From assembly GCF_015706575.1 (NCBI RefSeq), contig NW_024037056.1, forward strand, positions 15,117,405 to 15,181,404: a DNA stretch of 64,000 bases, given 5' to 3'. The number at the start of each line of letters is the position of its first letter. Position 1 is the stretch's first letter. Shown here in pieces: positions 1 to 13,040 of the stretch. Made by a program: the position numbers and the translations under genes. Origin of the DNA: Patiria miniata. Taxonomy: Eukaryota > Echinodermata > Asteroidea > Valvatida > Asterinidae. The notes below the pieces were generated by a model, which saw only the letters and a list, made by a program, of their open reading frames with translations, had not been told where the DNA came from and ran no database searches.

Positions 1-32
1 TTAGACCTCAACAGGTTTTGTTATGCACCCTT

Positions 33-635
33 CTTAAAGGGAATGTACCGCTACAACATTTGCAAACATCAAAAAACAAAACTACCAAATTATCATGAAA
101 TGTTAGTGAATGTTAGTGAAAGCATCCTGTAAAATCATGGCACCTGGTGTGCTGACATTTTCAAGAAAAGTGGAATTTTTGTTTCAATTTCCAATGCTGG
201 TCAGGTCGGCTAACCAGCATTGGAAAAAAACTGGCTTTTTTGTACTGACATTTTCAAGAAAAGTGGTATTTTTGTATCAATTTCCAATACTGAGTTTTTT
301 TCAAATATTGCTCCCAATTTACCATATTTACATGTACCGGTAGCTACCGGTAGTCCACATTTTGTTTGCAATACCTATGATCGGGTACAAGCCAGCTATA
401 CTGGTTCCCTGACCTTTCACTGGCCCGACATCTATAAATTGCTCCGTTTTATCTTAAATGGGCCCGGTCAGGGAACCAGACTTTACAAGAACATGATTGT
501 TTTTCTTGGTTTTTCCAGCATGTACGAACAGAAACCTTCAAACAAGTCAGTGTACATGTAACAATATTTGCTTTAAAACACTAACCCCCAAATCCGTCCA
601 TTTCTGAAAATTACAGCAAAACAAATGTTTGAGCA
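33..635 (+). mobile_element. MITE family A, copy 1 (3' end damaged)
   Basis: Starts ttaaagggaatgta...acatttgcaaacatc and ends in ...gaaaattacagcaaaacaaatg. It contains the family's two inner hallmarks: a ccaatgctggtc/gaccagcattgg inverted repeat and a ctggttccctgacc/gtcagggaaccag inverted repeat. The last terminal repeat is not intact. Confidence 0.8.
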
Positions 636-2140
636 ATTTTGTTGCTTCAGACAAAAAAAAAAATGCACAAAGAACAATTGATCCTATAAATCTTTTAACT
701 TCCTGGTAAAGGCATCATTGCAGTCTGTTTGCCTCTATCACTCCTCACATTGCAAGGCCATTACTGCCTAAAACCACAAGTGGGCTTTCATTCTCACCCC
801 ATTAAAAGACCAGGATTAGATAATTTACATATAATACCCCCAGAAAGTATCACCTCACCCCAAACAAATTTTCCTGGAAAAGTCCCGGTAATTGATTGCA
901 GTGGACCCCAAAAGGAAACACATTAATTCTGCAGTTAAATACCGGTAGCATTCTTGACTCTTGGATAGATTTTTTGTCTTGATGTATTACATGAAACGGA
1001 TGGATCGCATTCGGTTACCAATAAGTTGTTTCTGAGAATTGTTTGTTCAAATTTTGGTCACTTGAAGCTACGAGACCAAATGTGGCTTAGGCCTAGGCCA
1101 TCAGCCTCAACCAAAATTTTGGCCACTGGTATCAAATGAGGGGAATAATGGTCATCTAGCGATTTTGGGCAAGGTATACACCTCCAGAGTTGGAAAATAT
1201 GTGATAGCATTGCAGCGGTGGCAGCTTTTTGGGTGTTATCTCCATTTTTATTCAAAATGTCCATCAAAATGCTTGTTACCACTCTAGGGGCGGTATACAT
1301 GTACCTTGCGCATGCGCACTATAATCATTTATGCCCTGATTTGATACTGACCAAACCCCCAGGCTGATGGCCCAGCTGGGAAAATGTTCATACCGGTAGC
1401 TCGCATAAAAAGATTAGCAAATCGCTTTGCTTTTTTATCATTTGTACAGCAAAAACACATTTGTTTGATGTAATAATCAGTAAAAATGTGTGGAGCATAA
1501 AAATTTGACTTGATTTTGAGATTGGAATCGAGTGAAATCATACACTGTTGGAACCACCAGCTAGGGTTTCCAAATATTTTCTTTTGAAGAATGTTCTGTT
1601 TTTCCCCAGCTGGGCAAGTTTATTTGATAAGGCCTTTGGTGTTATTGGAAGTTGTCGAACTTCTCACAAACAGTTTGAGCTTCTGTAACATAACAGATCC
1701 TGTACTTGAATGTTCTAGGTACGATTTTGTTTTTAGGGAGGGAGGGGGGGGGGGGGTCGTTTGTACAAGTGTTGACAAATGCGTGACTGTTTTGTTTCAC
1801 GCTTGCTTGCAGTTGCCAAACGTGCGTTTAACAGCATGCATGTGTAGTGTATGATAACCCTCTGTTTTCAAACAGTAGGAGAGCCCTCGCGATTCCCATG
1901 ACCGGCACTGATACGACATACTTCCTGAGAAGACGTCCATGAAAATTGGAATTATCTGATAAGCACTTTTACTCATTTCCCTCGTCCCCCTCCCCCCCCC
2001 CCCCCACGACCTCTTGCTGTTAGAAACTGGTGACAACTCGCTGATGAAAACTAAAAACTGGAAACTAAATAAAAAGAAACTCTCCGTAAGTAAGATCTTT
2101 CAATGTTTTCAAACTAACATTCCTGTTTTTAAGAATTTCC
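635..2140. other. Non-coding stretch, nothing recognised
   Basis: No exon-like frame or known repeat found. It holds a G tract at 1742-1757 and a C tract at 1988-2005 which, with their flanks (gggtcg / cacgacc), could pair. Confidence 0.4.
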
Positions 2141-2143
2141 ATA

Positions 2144-2552
2144 ATTAAGCCTAACTCCCCAGGCTCTAGGATGCAACCTCAATCCTGCAAAATCCTCCAA
2201 CTGCCTCCATGTAATAATTGCACACAGCTTCAATCCTTCAAAATCATCCATTATTTCTTGAATGTGTGGTCCTTGGAGGGGTGACCATCCTGCAAAATCC
2301 TCCAGCAAGCACTGCCAGTATGTTGAGGCAGAGCCAGTGACATCCTGGAGCAGTGCGGAGGATTTCAAGCATAATCCAGGCCTAAATGTACCAGGTAGAT
2401 GTATGCATCCATGCTGAACATAAACAACACAAGGTCTGGCCCAAGACCTTAACACAGTGCATCCTGCAAAATCAGCCACAAAATATAGCCTCAATCCTGC
2501 AAAATCCTCCATTTTGCAAAAGAGGATTTGGGAGGATTAGGGACCTTAATAA
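2144..2552. mobile_element. MITE family C (cctcaatcctgcaaaatcct), copy 1
   Basis: Repeated cctcaatcctgcaaaatcc motifs. The right-hand end, tggaggattagggacc, mirrors the left-hand end, taactccccaggctctagg. Other copies lie at 6421-6826, 12692-12885 and 22056-22475. Confidence 0.75.
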
Positions 2553-3365
2553 TGCTTTACATCAGGCTTCGTACAAAGGAGCTTTTTCTATAAAAGATTG
2601 CATAGTTATTAGTATTTATAATAATTTCAAGATCTTTTCAGAAAATTGTGAACATTGAGTACATGTACATGTAACACATTCAAACAAATCTGTGCTGTCC
2701 TAAATCTTGCCATCTCGATAGAATTGACAGACCGACTCTCCGTGATGACGCAGCAATGCGTCTGTGATAACCACTCACTTGACTGACAAGCAATGAAATG
2801 ATGACGCACTGACTGTGAAACCTGCTTCATATTTCCACCAAAAAAAAAAAAGTTGTGATCAATCAATAGTCTCCACATTGGGATTATGTACTTCCTGTAC
2901 TCATGTCATCCGAAGAGTTATAAATGTAAGTGTCAGAAACTATTAGTGTGATGATGAGAAATGTGGCTGTTTTTTTTCCCGAGGGTTTAAAAAAAAAAAA
3001 TCACAGTCTCCGGTGGTTTCAGTTTTGACGAAGAGTCCGGTTTGGATTGGTGTCCTGTTTCAAAGAGTTCAGCCAGTTTAAGTTAGGGACTTAACTAATT
3101 AACGCTGGCCGTGGATGCAAATGGTTTCAAAAGCTCAAAATACCGACCAGACTGTCATCGAACTGTCGTGTCTAGTGTGATCCATCGATGACTAATGGCA
3201 TTTTTCGTGATTTTTTTTTTCATTGCAAGGACAAAATTTTGAAGTAATTTTTAACATTTGGCAAAAAACAAAGATGAAGTAAACATTGTATGTATACATA
3301 TGTACATTTGTACTTTCCCATAGTGTTTCTTGTCTTCGTATATATTGACCCTAACAAACTCCGTC

Positions 3366-3412
3366 GTAGGTCAAAGTTCATGGGTCAAAGTTCTGGGGTC
3401 AAAGTTCATGCG
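3366..3412 (+). promoter_or_regulatory. Triplicated nuclear-receptor-like half sites
   Basis: Three near-identical ggtcaaagttc(a/t) words lie in 45 bp. aggtcaaagttca is a DR1-type direct repeat. Function unproven. Confidence 0.4.
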
Positions 3413-3509
3413 TCTGGTTGCCCTGGTAATTCACAATCAGTTTCTTTTTAGTTTACTCCTACCGGTATGGTACTCCAAATTCAAGTCGGTGGACTCAAAC
3501 TGTAGACAA

Positions 3510-3735
3510 ACCAAGCTTGACACATTGAACCTCCCCTTCGGTGAAAAAAATAAATTGCAGCTGCCAGGTAGTTTCCCAAGACTGCAAGAGGAACAATCCC
3601 GTAACGACCCCGCGACATGCCCAGTGTGCTCCTGGCAACCCCCCAGGGTTTGCACCAACTTTGCCGAGAGCCCCAAACAAGCCGACATCACCGCTGACGT
3701 GCATACAAATGCTGACCCAAAACGTCAGAAAGGTC
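3510..3735 (+). other. GC-richer open stretch, possible exon of unknown identity
   Basis: A 157-codon open frame spans 3330-3803; its central part is more GC-rich than the surroundings and reads like protein (PATCPVCSWQPPRVCTNFAE). I recognise no family. It may be chance or a spaced leader exon of a plus-strand gene. Confidence 0.2.
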
Positions 3736-3943
3736 TAGCAATGTACTTGACATCCTTACACATGTGTTCCCTAAGAGGGTTACAACCAGCGAGCAAATGC
3801 TGACTGAAGTTTCACATTTTAAAAAGATGGTTGCTGGCCTTAGAGGACCGGTCTAGCGTCCTTTTTCTACCTGTCTGACTGACTGACTCCCCGACTGACT
3901 AAACTGTCACTCGTGAGCTGGACAGTGCTATCATAGGATTACC

Positions 3944-4545
3944 CCATAACCAATTAACCCTCCTATGCAAACATACATTCTGTGCCAAGTAGTCCTTTCA
4001 GTTTCAGTCACAATCAATTCCCAGCCTTCATAAAGCAGGATTGACTGGCTGTGACTGTTCATGTTACACAGACACGGTACAGCTACTGGTACGGATGCTT
4101 TGACTGTGGGTGATTGATAAGCCAGCTGTGCCCCAAGTAGTCCTTTCAGTCAAAATCAATCAAGTGACTGTTTTCAACAGACCGAACTCCCAGCCTACCG
4201 GTACATAAAGCAGGATTGACTGGCTGTGGCTGTTCTGTAACTCGATACAGCTTTGCTTTGACTGCGGGTGATTGATAAGCCAGCTGTGCCCCAAGTAGTC
4301 CTTTTAGTCAAAATCAATCAAGTGACTGTTTTCAACAGTTAAGAACTCCCTCCTTACTGGTACATAAAGCAGGATTGACTGGCTGTGGCTGTTATGTAAC
4401 TCAATACAGCTTTGCTTTGACTGTGGGTGATTGATAAGCCAGCTGTGCCCACAACTTGCCTGCTTTGTCTGTTCATGATCTGTTGACTGAGTTTGACTAG
4501 TCATAGTGCTTGCTTGACATGATCTGACTGCTGGTGACTAGCCTG
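3944..4545. repeat. Tandem repeat, about 155-bp unit, three copies
   Basis: Units beginning ccaagtagtcctttcagt and containing aaagcaggattgactggctg and ctttgactgtgggtgattga are repeated near 3985, 4134 and 4291. A single-copy relative of the same sequence lies at 13676-14036. Confidence 0.85.
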
Positions 4546-4546
4546 T

Positions 4547-4856
4547 GGCCAAGTTCGGGCAAGGACCATTAGTCGACTAGTGGTTGATTTGTGACGTACC
4601 TTACGCCTGCGCACTGATAGCAACGTGCGAACGTCTGTAGTCAAATGCTGGTCAAAATATCATCGCAAAACTTCTGGATCCTGGCTCTCTGCTAGCATAA
4701 GGAATGCGCGCGGCTACTGGTTACCAGCGAAGCAACCAACCCCAGTAGGCTGGTTCCAAATAGTCGACTAGCGTTGTCAACCACCGTCGACTAGACAGAG
4801 TTCGGGCAAACGTTAGTTAATCATTGGTCAACTATAGTCCTTGCGCGAACTTGGCC
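4547..4856. mobile_element. Foldback element inserted in the 155-bp repeat family
   Basis: 310 bp with ends ggccaagttcgggcaaggac and gtccttgcgcgaacttggcc, and internal tagtcgactag motifs. The related sequence at 13.95 kb has no such insert after gactagcctgt, giving an empty site for comparison. Confidence 0.78.
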
Positions 4857-6420
4857 TCAGTTGCAAGTATAGCAGGGGAAGTGGATGGACATGCATGTTG
4901 ACTGTCTGTGACTGTTTAAATAGCAGGAGGTCATTGGGCTAAATCCATCCTGCTGTGTCTAGATGCACGAAACGACTTCCAGTGAATAGCCATTCGGAAT
5001 CGATTGAATAGAATTTTGTGCACTCTGGACCAGCTTTAAATAGAAGTCTATCCTTGTCTTGTTTTACAGTAATTCAAACCTTCCTGTCTCCAAATTTATG
5101 GTGTTGACAACCGGGGTCTAAGCAACAGCTGTGCAACATTCATTGTTACCAAAGCAAAGTGACGAAATGTAGTTATTCCGAGTCGGTTGTTCTCTGGGGA
5201 TTGACTGTGTTTTGCACTGTTACATGTGACAACTGCTGAAAGTTTGCATGTTTGCTAGGCACGCAAGTTGGCTAAACTGACACAATTTTGAAAACCATTG
5301 TGCACAAGGGTGCACTGCGCCAATTCAAGCCCCATTGAAAACCGTGTAAAATCAACAAAGTTTATTGGCCAAAATAACATGCAAGCCGACATCACTGGGG
5401 TTTCTTCTCAAACAATAATTTAATGATTGTCTTGTCTTTCATCCTTTCATTTCTTTTCAGTTTTGGGTAGACTAGCCAATTACATTTTTAAATTTTCACA
5501 CCCAAACAAAATCACCTCCCGAAAAGTGATAGTTCCCGAGCCTGCATGTAGCCATTTTACAAGTGGCATCCTTCCACTTTTTCACGCAAATAAGACCCAT
5601 TTTTGTACCGTAATTTTATCAAGCCTGCCCTTACATGGAAGCCCTAAAACAAGGGAGTTGATCCTTGGCTATATACACACAATACCACTGTTTTAAAAGC
5701 CAAACGGTCTCTGTTTTCAAAAGAAATTGTGGGAGCACTTTTTATGCTAATGAGCCCGTGTAGAAATTCTCACTTGAATTAGTGCACTGCACCCACAACC
5801 GTGGTACAACCACAGAGCAGCCATACAAAGACACACCAAACATTCTGGAAGAAAAAAATTAGAAAAATATTTCTCTAAGCTTGATACAGACACAAAAAAA
5901 GCTTTGTAGAATAGAAAAAATAGCCCCAGCTAAAATCCACACCGACCAAAGATCAGCATTGCCTTCTTTCTTTTTTTCAAATTTTTTTTTTGATGGGGGA
6001 AAAAAATCGACAAGACTGACAGGAACAGTTGCAGAAAGTAGCGAATATTTCTCCGACGGGACAAAAAAATCTGACTAGCTTTGTGCGTGAGTCGCTAAGA
6101 CTTTAAATCCTACGATGACAAAGCCGTTTTACCCCCCTTTTTGTCTCCGCGACCTCCAGATTTTTGTTAATCTTGTGGGTGGTGCAGGTTGTTTGGAAGA
6201 CAGGAGGAAGATTAGCTGTGCTCCATTGTTGGACAGGCCAAGTCTGGATAGAGGATCCTCTTTGTAACAACTGTTGCGAGTTACAAAATGTACATTGTAC
6301 ATGTATTACATTGACGGTTTGGGCATGGAGCTACATGTATGTGTATTATAGCTCCATGGTTTGCGGTATACAGGGACTAATTATGTCCTGTTTTCCCCTA
6401 CTAAAGTAGTTGTCTCTCTT
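4857..6420. other. Non-coding stretch with one dispersed-repeat trace
   Basis: Apart from a block near 4930-5010 (ctaaatccatcctgctg, acttccagtgaatagccatt) whose reverse complement appears near 43540-43620, I see no gene or repeat. Confidence 0.4.
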
Positions 6421-6826
6421 TAACCCTAGCTGCCCTGCACCTTCAAAATCCTCTTTGCCAAAATGGATGAATTTGGAGGATTGAGGTTATACATGGCAAA
6501 AGTGTGTTACTGATTTCGTAGGATGAAATTTGTCAAGGTCTTGGGCCAGACCTTGTGTTGTTTTTGCTCAGCCTTGCATATATAGGCCTTTATCCTCTGT
6601 ACTACTCCAGGATGTCACTGGCCAAGCCTCAACATATTGACAGTCACTGCCGCAGGATTTTGCAGGATTCAGGCAGTGGTCACCCCTCCACGGGCCATAT
6701 TCAAGAAATAATGGAGGAATTTGCAGGATTGAGGCTATATGCTATATAAATTTCCATGAGGCCAATTGGAGGATTTTGCAGGATTGAGGCTGCATCCTAG
6801 CAAAAGGCCTAGGGAGTTAGGGTAAA
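6421..6826. mobile_element. MITE family C, copy 2
   Basis: Begins taaccctagctgccctgcac and ends ctagggagttagggtaa, with ggattttgcaggattgaggc inside: the opposite orientation to the copy at 2.1 kb. Confidence 0.75.
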
Positions 6827-7437
6827 GGAAAAGAAATAAATATTTCATACTCTAGTTCCAGTGCATCTATCAGACAAGCACAGACTTGAAAACCCCCACA
6901 ATAATCAGGGTTACTGACCACAATTCAGGTCACACAACCCCCCTCCATTTTCCTTCAAAGAAGATCCCTAATCCCTATAGAGGACAAAGCAAACACTTAG
7001 TATCATGGCTTAATCCTAATCCCATGAGAAGAGTCCCAGATTATCTCCGGTTCCTCTCCAAACTCTCAGTCCCTTCACACCCCCTTTCAAAAGACCAAGA
7101 GACCTTATAAATAACTACCCCATAAAAAAGTCCTCAGTACCTCAGTCTGTAGAGGTTCCATTCTTCAATGGGTTGTTAAGTGGGGCGTCTTGGGGTGAAT
7201 CATTGGTGCAGTGTTTGACAAGAATAGATATCTTATACAAAGAACTCTTTGGGAGTATTAAGGTAAGGGCGAAGTAATGAAAAAAAACCCCTTATGCGCT
7301 TAACTTATTAAGGTGAATACATTGTAATACAATGTATACAGTCATGCCTTGTACCATGGAGCTATATAGCTCCATGCTTGTACTAGTATCTTCTCCATAG
7401 ATTTTACATTTGTGCTGTATACATGTACTAGCCAAAT

Positions 7438-7950
7438 TAAATGTGGCCAATTTACTGGACTACCTCCGTAAATAAAGGCCACACTTGGAACATGTGCCCA
7501 AAAATGTAGAACTTTGTCAAATTTTGAATTTTACATTTAGACTTTGTTTGTAGGTTATTTACGTTTTGGAAGCAGACTCGCCCTCTTTATAACGAAGGAA
7601 AAGAAGTCCTGCCTTTCTCAGACGTCTATTTTTCGTGTAATTTCCAGGTTCGTTTGCACACGTTTGCGTATCTACATGTAAATTCCAACATTGAAACGAT
7701 CACGCGCGTGCTGGATTATTTATGCTATCAGTCATAGACTTGAGTCAAGGGGCACGTGGCAACCCGGACACGAAAAAAGATCACGCGAGTGCAGTGGCAG
7801 CTCACGGAGCCAACGAGCTGTGCCACCTGGGGGGTCTTTTTTTGTCCGGGTTGCCACGTTGCAAAGTTCTACATTTTCAGGTACCGTACAGGTACATGTT
7901 CCAAGTGTGGCCTTTATTTACAGAGATAGTCCAGTATTGGCCACATTTAT
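7438..7950. mobile_element. Foldback element, about 513 bp
   Basis: About 85-bp inverted ends (taaatgtggccaatttactg ... ccagtattggccacattta), each containing aataaaggccacacttggaa. A second inverted pair inside is built on gtggcaacccggac (7758 and 7840). Confidence 0.82.
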
Positions 7951-10665
7951 GGGGCTATACGTGTGCATGTTCATAGCAAGCACAAGATGCATGCGCACAA
8001 ATTTTTTTTTGGAGGTCATTTTTGCCTTCCAGAACAATTCGGCCAGGAACGAAACCTCAGTCCCTGTAACTTTTACATTTTGTATTTCAAGTCAATCTAG
8101 TCAGAAATTAACAGCACTTGGTTTTTTTTGTCTCTCAAGATTGAAAAATAGAAAAAATCCCGAATGAAAAAGTAAAGGGTCATTTGAAATCTATTTTTTT
8201 TTTTATTGAAAAAGATAATCTTCTACAGCGAGATTTGAACCTCTGACAGGAAAAATGTACCAGTGCACTACCAGTGAAGCCTTAAAACAACACTGACTTT
8301 CTCCCTAATTATTATAAAGAAGTACATTTTTGTAATTGGATATTTTATGTACCAGTCCATTTTTTTGAACTTAACTTTTTTCAGTTTCTTCCAAAATCGT
8401 TGGACAGGAAAAGAACAAAGAAAAAAATGTCAAACAATTCATTAGTTCAGCGCTAAATGGTCCTTAAAGCAGTCCAACGATTTCTTGCGGACACCCTGAG
8501 GCCAGATTTTGAGCTTGAAAAAAGTAAATTATTTCAGATCAAAACAACTATTTTTGTTTGTTACATATTTGTTTTCCAACAAGATGCTTAGATTTTGCAA
8601 TCTTTTACTCTTTACTCTTTAGTTTGTTATTTGATGCTGTTTTTTTTTTTTTAGCATAAGGACCTTTTGCATGAATTTTCCAAAAGTACCTTTTAGAACT
8701 GAGACGACAAATTAATGTCATTTCAGTCTTTATTTTTCAGCCTTCGTGGATGCTATAAATAAATTTCTAACTCTCATAAAAAAAACGTCGAGAACCGTGT
8801 TTATACAAACTTTTGACCAGTTGCAAGATTGATGGCCTAGGATATCCAGTATTGAACTACTCCAGAAAATATACACAAACATTTGGAGCGATAATAAATT
8901 TATTAGTTCGGTAAGGACATGTGTGTACTGTCTAAATAAATTCTAAGAAATTAAAATAAAGAAATTCCTTGTCAAGTTTTCAACTTTTGATGACCTTCCT
9001 TTTCCTGTCATAAACCACAGAGTGTTGGTCTCTTTGTATTTTTTGGGGGGCTGGGTCGAAGAGTTGAGTTGAATGACCTGTGAGAAATTCAACCACTATT
9101 CCCCAAAGAATGCACGAATGGCTCGCTTGGTCAAAGTTCAAAGTTCATATGTCAAGATGCAAAATACTGTTCATTGTCTAAAAGTGTAAGGGTGCACACC
9201 GGTAAATCGATCCGCCAAGCTCATGAATAAAAGTTATACCCTCAAAATATTCTATATTAGAGAGTTCTGAGCGCCGTAAAATTGGGAAATTGAAGAGATA
9301 TGGTAATGAACCTCTGGCCTGGACTTGGGGCTTCCAATTCTGAGCATTTTGGATGCTATTGGGCTCGAAAGTGGCGCTATTTTGCCATGTTGTGGAGGGA
9401 TCGTTTTTCAAGATGGCTACTTTTCCGCTTTGGGGAAAATAGGGGTCGTCTTCTTTGGGCGAAAATATCTCGAAAAGTCAATGGTCAACCCACCAAAAAT
9501 TGAAAAGAAAACGAAAGATGACATGTTGATTATCATTTTTCTGTGTAGCTTGAATAAAGGTGAGAGTTTTTAGTATTTTTAAAAGAATTTTGAAGTATGG
9601 GCATTTAGCACTAGTGTCTAAGGGAGTTTATTTGCAGGTTCATGCATCCGTAAGGGTTGTGGCGCAGACAAAGATAATTAGTTTGTGTGGTAAGGGCATG
9701 GGTTGAGGAGGGGCGGGGCTTAAATTTACTTTTGGAAGTGGGGGCTAATCAAATCTGGCAATTTTTTCATTGAAATTGGAATTTTAAGTTTAGTTAGGCT
9801 GTTTAGTGTTTAGAAATGGGGGAGAGGTACCCTTAGGAGAGGAGACACATTATTTTGATCTTCGATTCCTGAGAACATTTGGGTATATACATACCCCACA
9901 AAATTAATTTGGCAGAATAATATTTGAAAGAAATAACTTTTACACTGTATTTTGAACACAGATACATGTACGGTACATGTATATAATGATGCATTGAATC
10001 CTATGGAATTTCTAGGAGCGGTTTTCTGAAGTTGACAATCTGATATCATCGTCATAAAACACAAATTCCTGACGTGTTCATATCTCCTGACTGGAGATAA
10101 GAAATTGCATGGACAAACTATCAAAGTCTTCAAATCGTAATTTACACCGGAGTGTGTCCGCGTGTATCACCGTCGACAAGTTTATGTCCTGCGAATGACT
10201 TGATCCCTGTTTGGTGTTCCGGTGCCCACGAAGGAATACAAAAATATGATTTATCTATCGCAAGGCTGTTTTCAAAATTTTGACGACTCTAAAAAATATG
10301 CACAGCTGTGATGGTAGTCAAGTATTTGGTACATGAGTTTACATTCCAAACGGCTGGTTGTGATGAATTTAACATTGCTACACATGTCCGTCTGGCACCC
10401 GCGCTTCAATTACCATTAATTGGCTGTTGATTATGGTGAAGGGCAGGGCACGTGATTGGAGTACCAGTCTAGTCACGGAATGTTTACATTATAGGCCAAT
10501 TGTGAAACCATTGGTGTTTTGCACAAAGCTGGTACATGTATGTTTCCGCCATTAGTGGGACCTCCACGTGCGCACACTTGATGCTGTATCAAGATCATTG
10601 ATGTACTCCGTGTGTGAACTGCACGTGAGCTCCGTAGGCAGGACATGTTATGTGTGTGCACTGGT
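7951..10665. other. Non-coding stretch, largely unique
   Basis: AT-rich, no supported exon on either strand. A ggtcaaagttcaaagttca cluster lies at 9131-9149. Confidence 0.4.
8225..8285 (-). repeat. tRNA-derived SINE remnant
   Basis: On the minus strand agaggttcaaatctcgctg resembles a tRNA B box, and agtgcactggtac lies upstream where a SINE body would be. Short and weak. Confidence 0.35.
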
Positions 10666-11178
10666 TTAAAGGGAAGATACAACATTTGCAAACATCAAAA
10701 AACGAAATGATCAAATTATCACGAAATATCTTACTGAATTGTTAGGGATTGACAGTCTAAAGCATCCTGTAAAGTTGTGGCTCCTGGTGTGCTGACATTT
10801 TCAAGAATAACTGTATTTTTCCAATGCTGGTCGGCCGACCAGCGTTGGAGAAAACAGGCTTTTTTTCAAAAAGTGCTCCTAATTTTTCATATTTAGTTCG
10901 TCCGCATTTTCTTTGCAATTGATTACACACCTGTGAAGACTACAAGCCTGCTAGACTGATTCTCTGATATTACAATTCCCCAAAGTCTATAAATTGCTCC
11001 GTTCATCTTAAGTGGGGTCAGGGAACCAGACTACAAGAATATGATTGGTTTTTCCAGCATCTACGAACCCAAAACGTGGGACAAGTCAGTGTGGCAATAT
11101 TTGCTATAACATGCTAATCCTCTAATTCATTTATTTCTGAAAATTGCAGCAAAAGCAGATGTTGTACATTCCCTTTAA
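10666..11178 (+). mobile_element. MITE family A, copy 2
   Basis: Both ends are present: ttaaagggaagatacaacat at the left and atgttgtacattccctttaa at the right. The inner palindrome reads ccaatgctggtcggccgacc at its start. Confidence 0.88.
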
Positions 11179-11289
11179 CATCGCATGGCGCAAAGTTAGC
11201 TCACTTCAAGGCCTGATGCAATGTAATTTTTTTTAAGCAATTATTGAAAATGCATCTTTGTGTCTCGTTTAACCTTATTTCTTGTTTTC

Positions 11290-12205
11290 GTTTTGCCTTT
11301 TTCAAGTGGCTGATCAGCCGACCAACGTTGGAAAAACTGGCTTTTTTTTCAAATACTGCCCCCAATTTACCATATTTAGTCTGCATTTTGTTTGCAACTG
11401 ATTACACACTGATATAGACTGGTTTCCTGACCTTACAATTCCCCGACGTCTATAAATTGCTTCGTTTCATCTTAAGAACAGTCAGGGAACCAGAGGTTTT
11501 CTTGGTTTTCCAGCAGCTAGGAACACAAAACTTCAAACAAGTCTGTGTAACAATATTTGCTATAAAATGGTACTGACCCCAGAATCCATCCATTTCTGAA
11601 AATTACAGGGTGAGTCCAAAAAAACCAAACCCAAATGTCGGGACTATTGTTTTATTGAAGTTCTGCATGTACATGGTGTAGCACTTTCAAAATCTAGGAT
11701 ATGAAAGCCCAATTCGTAAGCTTTCTTTTAGTACAAGAATCATTCAAATCACTCTTGTACTTTTCAAGTTACGGAATTTTAAACACAACCACCATTTAAA
11801 GGTTCTGTCCACGGATCACAAAAAAAGGTGTGCGTTCTTTCAGCATTACGAAAACAATTCACACACATCCCTTTGTGATTTGTTTTCGTTTTGCTGAAAG
11901 AACACTTCCTGTTTTGAGATCCATGGACAGAACTTTAAAACAGTGGTTGTGTTTAAAAGTCCGTTACTTGAAAAGCACATGAGTGATTTAAATGATTCTT
12001 GTACTAAAGGAGGCTTATGAATTGAGCTTTCATATCCTAGATTTTGAAAGTGCTACATGTACATTTAGAACTTAATTCACTAAAACAATGGTCCTGACAT
12101 TTGGGTTTCGGTTTTTTTACTCACCCTGTACCGGTACTAACCCTTCAAATCCATCCAATTCTGAAAATTACAGCAAAATCAAATGTTGTACTCCCTTCAA
12201 TTTAA
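11290..12205 (+). mobile_element. MITE family A, copy 3 (5' truncated), interrupted by a family B element
   Basis: It begins inside the element (cagccgaccaacgttgg), continues to gaaaatta, is interrupted at 11606-12128, and resumes to acagcaaaatcaaatgttgt near 12200. About 40 bases around the insertion (aatccatccatttctgaaaa) occur on both sides. Confidence 0.75.
11606..12128. mobile_element. Foldback family B element inside a family A MITE
   Basis: 523 bp, starting cagggtgagtccaaaaaaac and ending in tttactcaccctg, with TA on each side. The two halves are near-complete reverse complements of one another (about 250-bp arms meeting near 11870), so the element would fold into one long hairpin. 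Confidence 0.88.
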
Positions 12206-12691
12206 GAAAATTCATCTCAAAGACCGTTTACAATTTAAGAAAATTCATCTCAAAGACCATTTAATTTTCATCTTACATACTAAGATGTGCACAAAAAGCT
12301 GAAATGTCTTTTCGCAAGCATGGCACAAGCACTAGTCGCACGGCAGCAATTTTCTTCAAGAGCCCATCTACTTGACCGTCGCCTCGCACTTTGTAACTTT
12401 CAAGGAGGCAGACATACAGTCACATGCTTAACATTCTGTTTCTACCACATCATCCATTGCATGAGGATTATGATTGAAGGACAGTGCTTTCAACACCTGC
12501 TTAAACTCACTGGTAATGAATTAAAGGGATGAGCAGGAACAAGGGGGATTAGTGGAGGAAGGGAAAGACATCTTCATCCAGGCTTTCAAGGATAAAGGGA
12601 AAATGAGTCATGGATTAATGGTTAGGTCATACAGGAAGGGAATATTTGCTCAAGGATTAACACAGCGCTGGAAAGACAATTAAGTAATGTT

Positions 12692-12885
12692 AACCCTAAC
12701 CGCCCTGAATCCTTCACAATCCTCTTTGCCAATGTGGAGGAATTTGGAGGATTGAGGTTACATGGCAAAAGTGCATTTTGTTGTAGGATGCACTTTGTCA
12801 AGGTCTTAATTGGGCCGGACCTTGTGTTGTTTTTGCTCAGCCATGCATAAATATAGGCCTGGATTATGCTTGAAATCCTTGCAAT
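12692..12885. mobile_element. MITE family C, partial copy
   Basis: taaccctaaccgccctgaat and ggaatttggaggattgaggt match the first half of the 6.4-kb copy; the homology stops near cttgaaatcc. Confidence 0.7.
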
Positions 12886-12929
12886 CAGACCACTTTTCTG
12901 CAGCCGTGATCGGCGCAATTTGGTCTCTA

Positions 12930-13040
12930 CCCTCACAGTCACAGGTACCCATTTAAATACTCCTGGGTGGAGAGAAGTAATTGAAGTAAAGTGTCTTGCC
13001 CAACGGCACAAGCACCATGTTCCCAACAGGTTAGTCTCTT
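12930..13040 (-). repeat. SINE fragment
   Basis: gtaaagtgtcttgcccaacg and accatgttcccaacaggtta match the SINE bodies at 62 kb. Confidence 0.55.

Noticed and set aside
1742-2005. G tract and C tract as the ends of an inverted element
   Set aside because: Beyond the homopolymers only a few bases match, so pairing is not supported.
9300-9573. Two overlapping open frames of 67-82 codons
   Set aside because: No recognisable protein sequence, no splice context and overlapping frames of equal quality.
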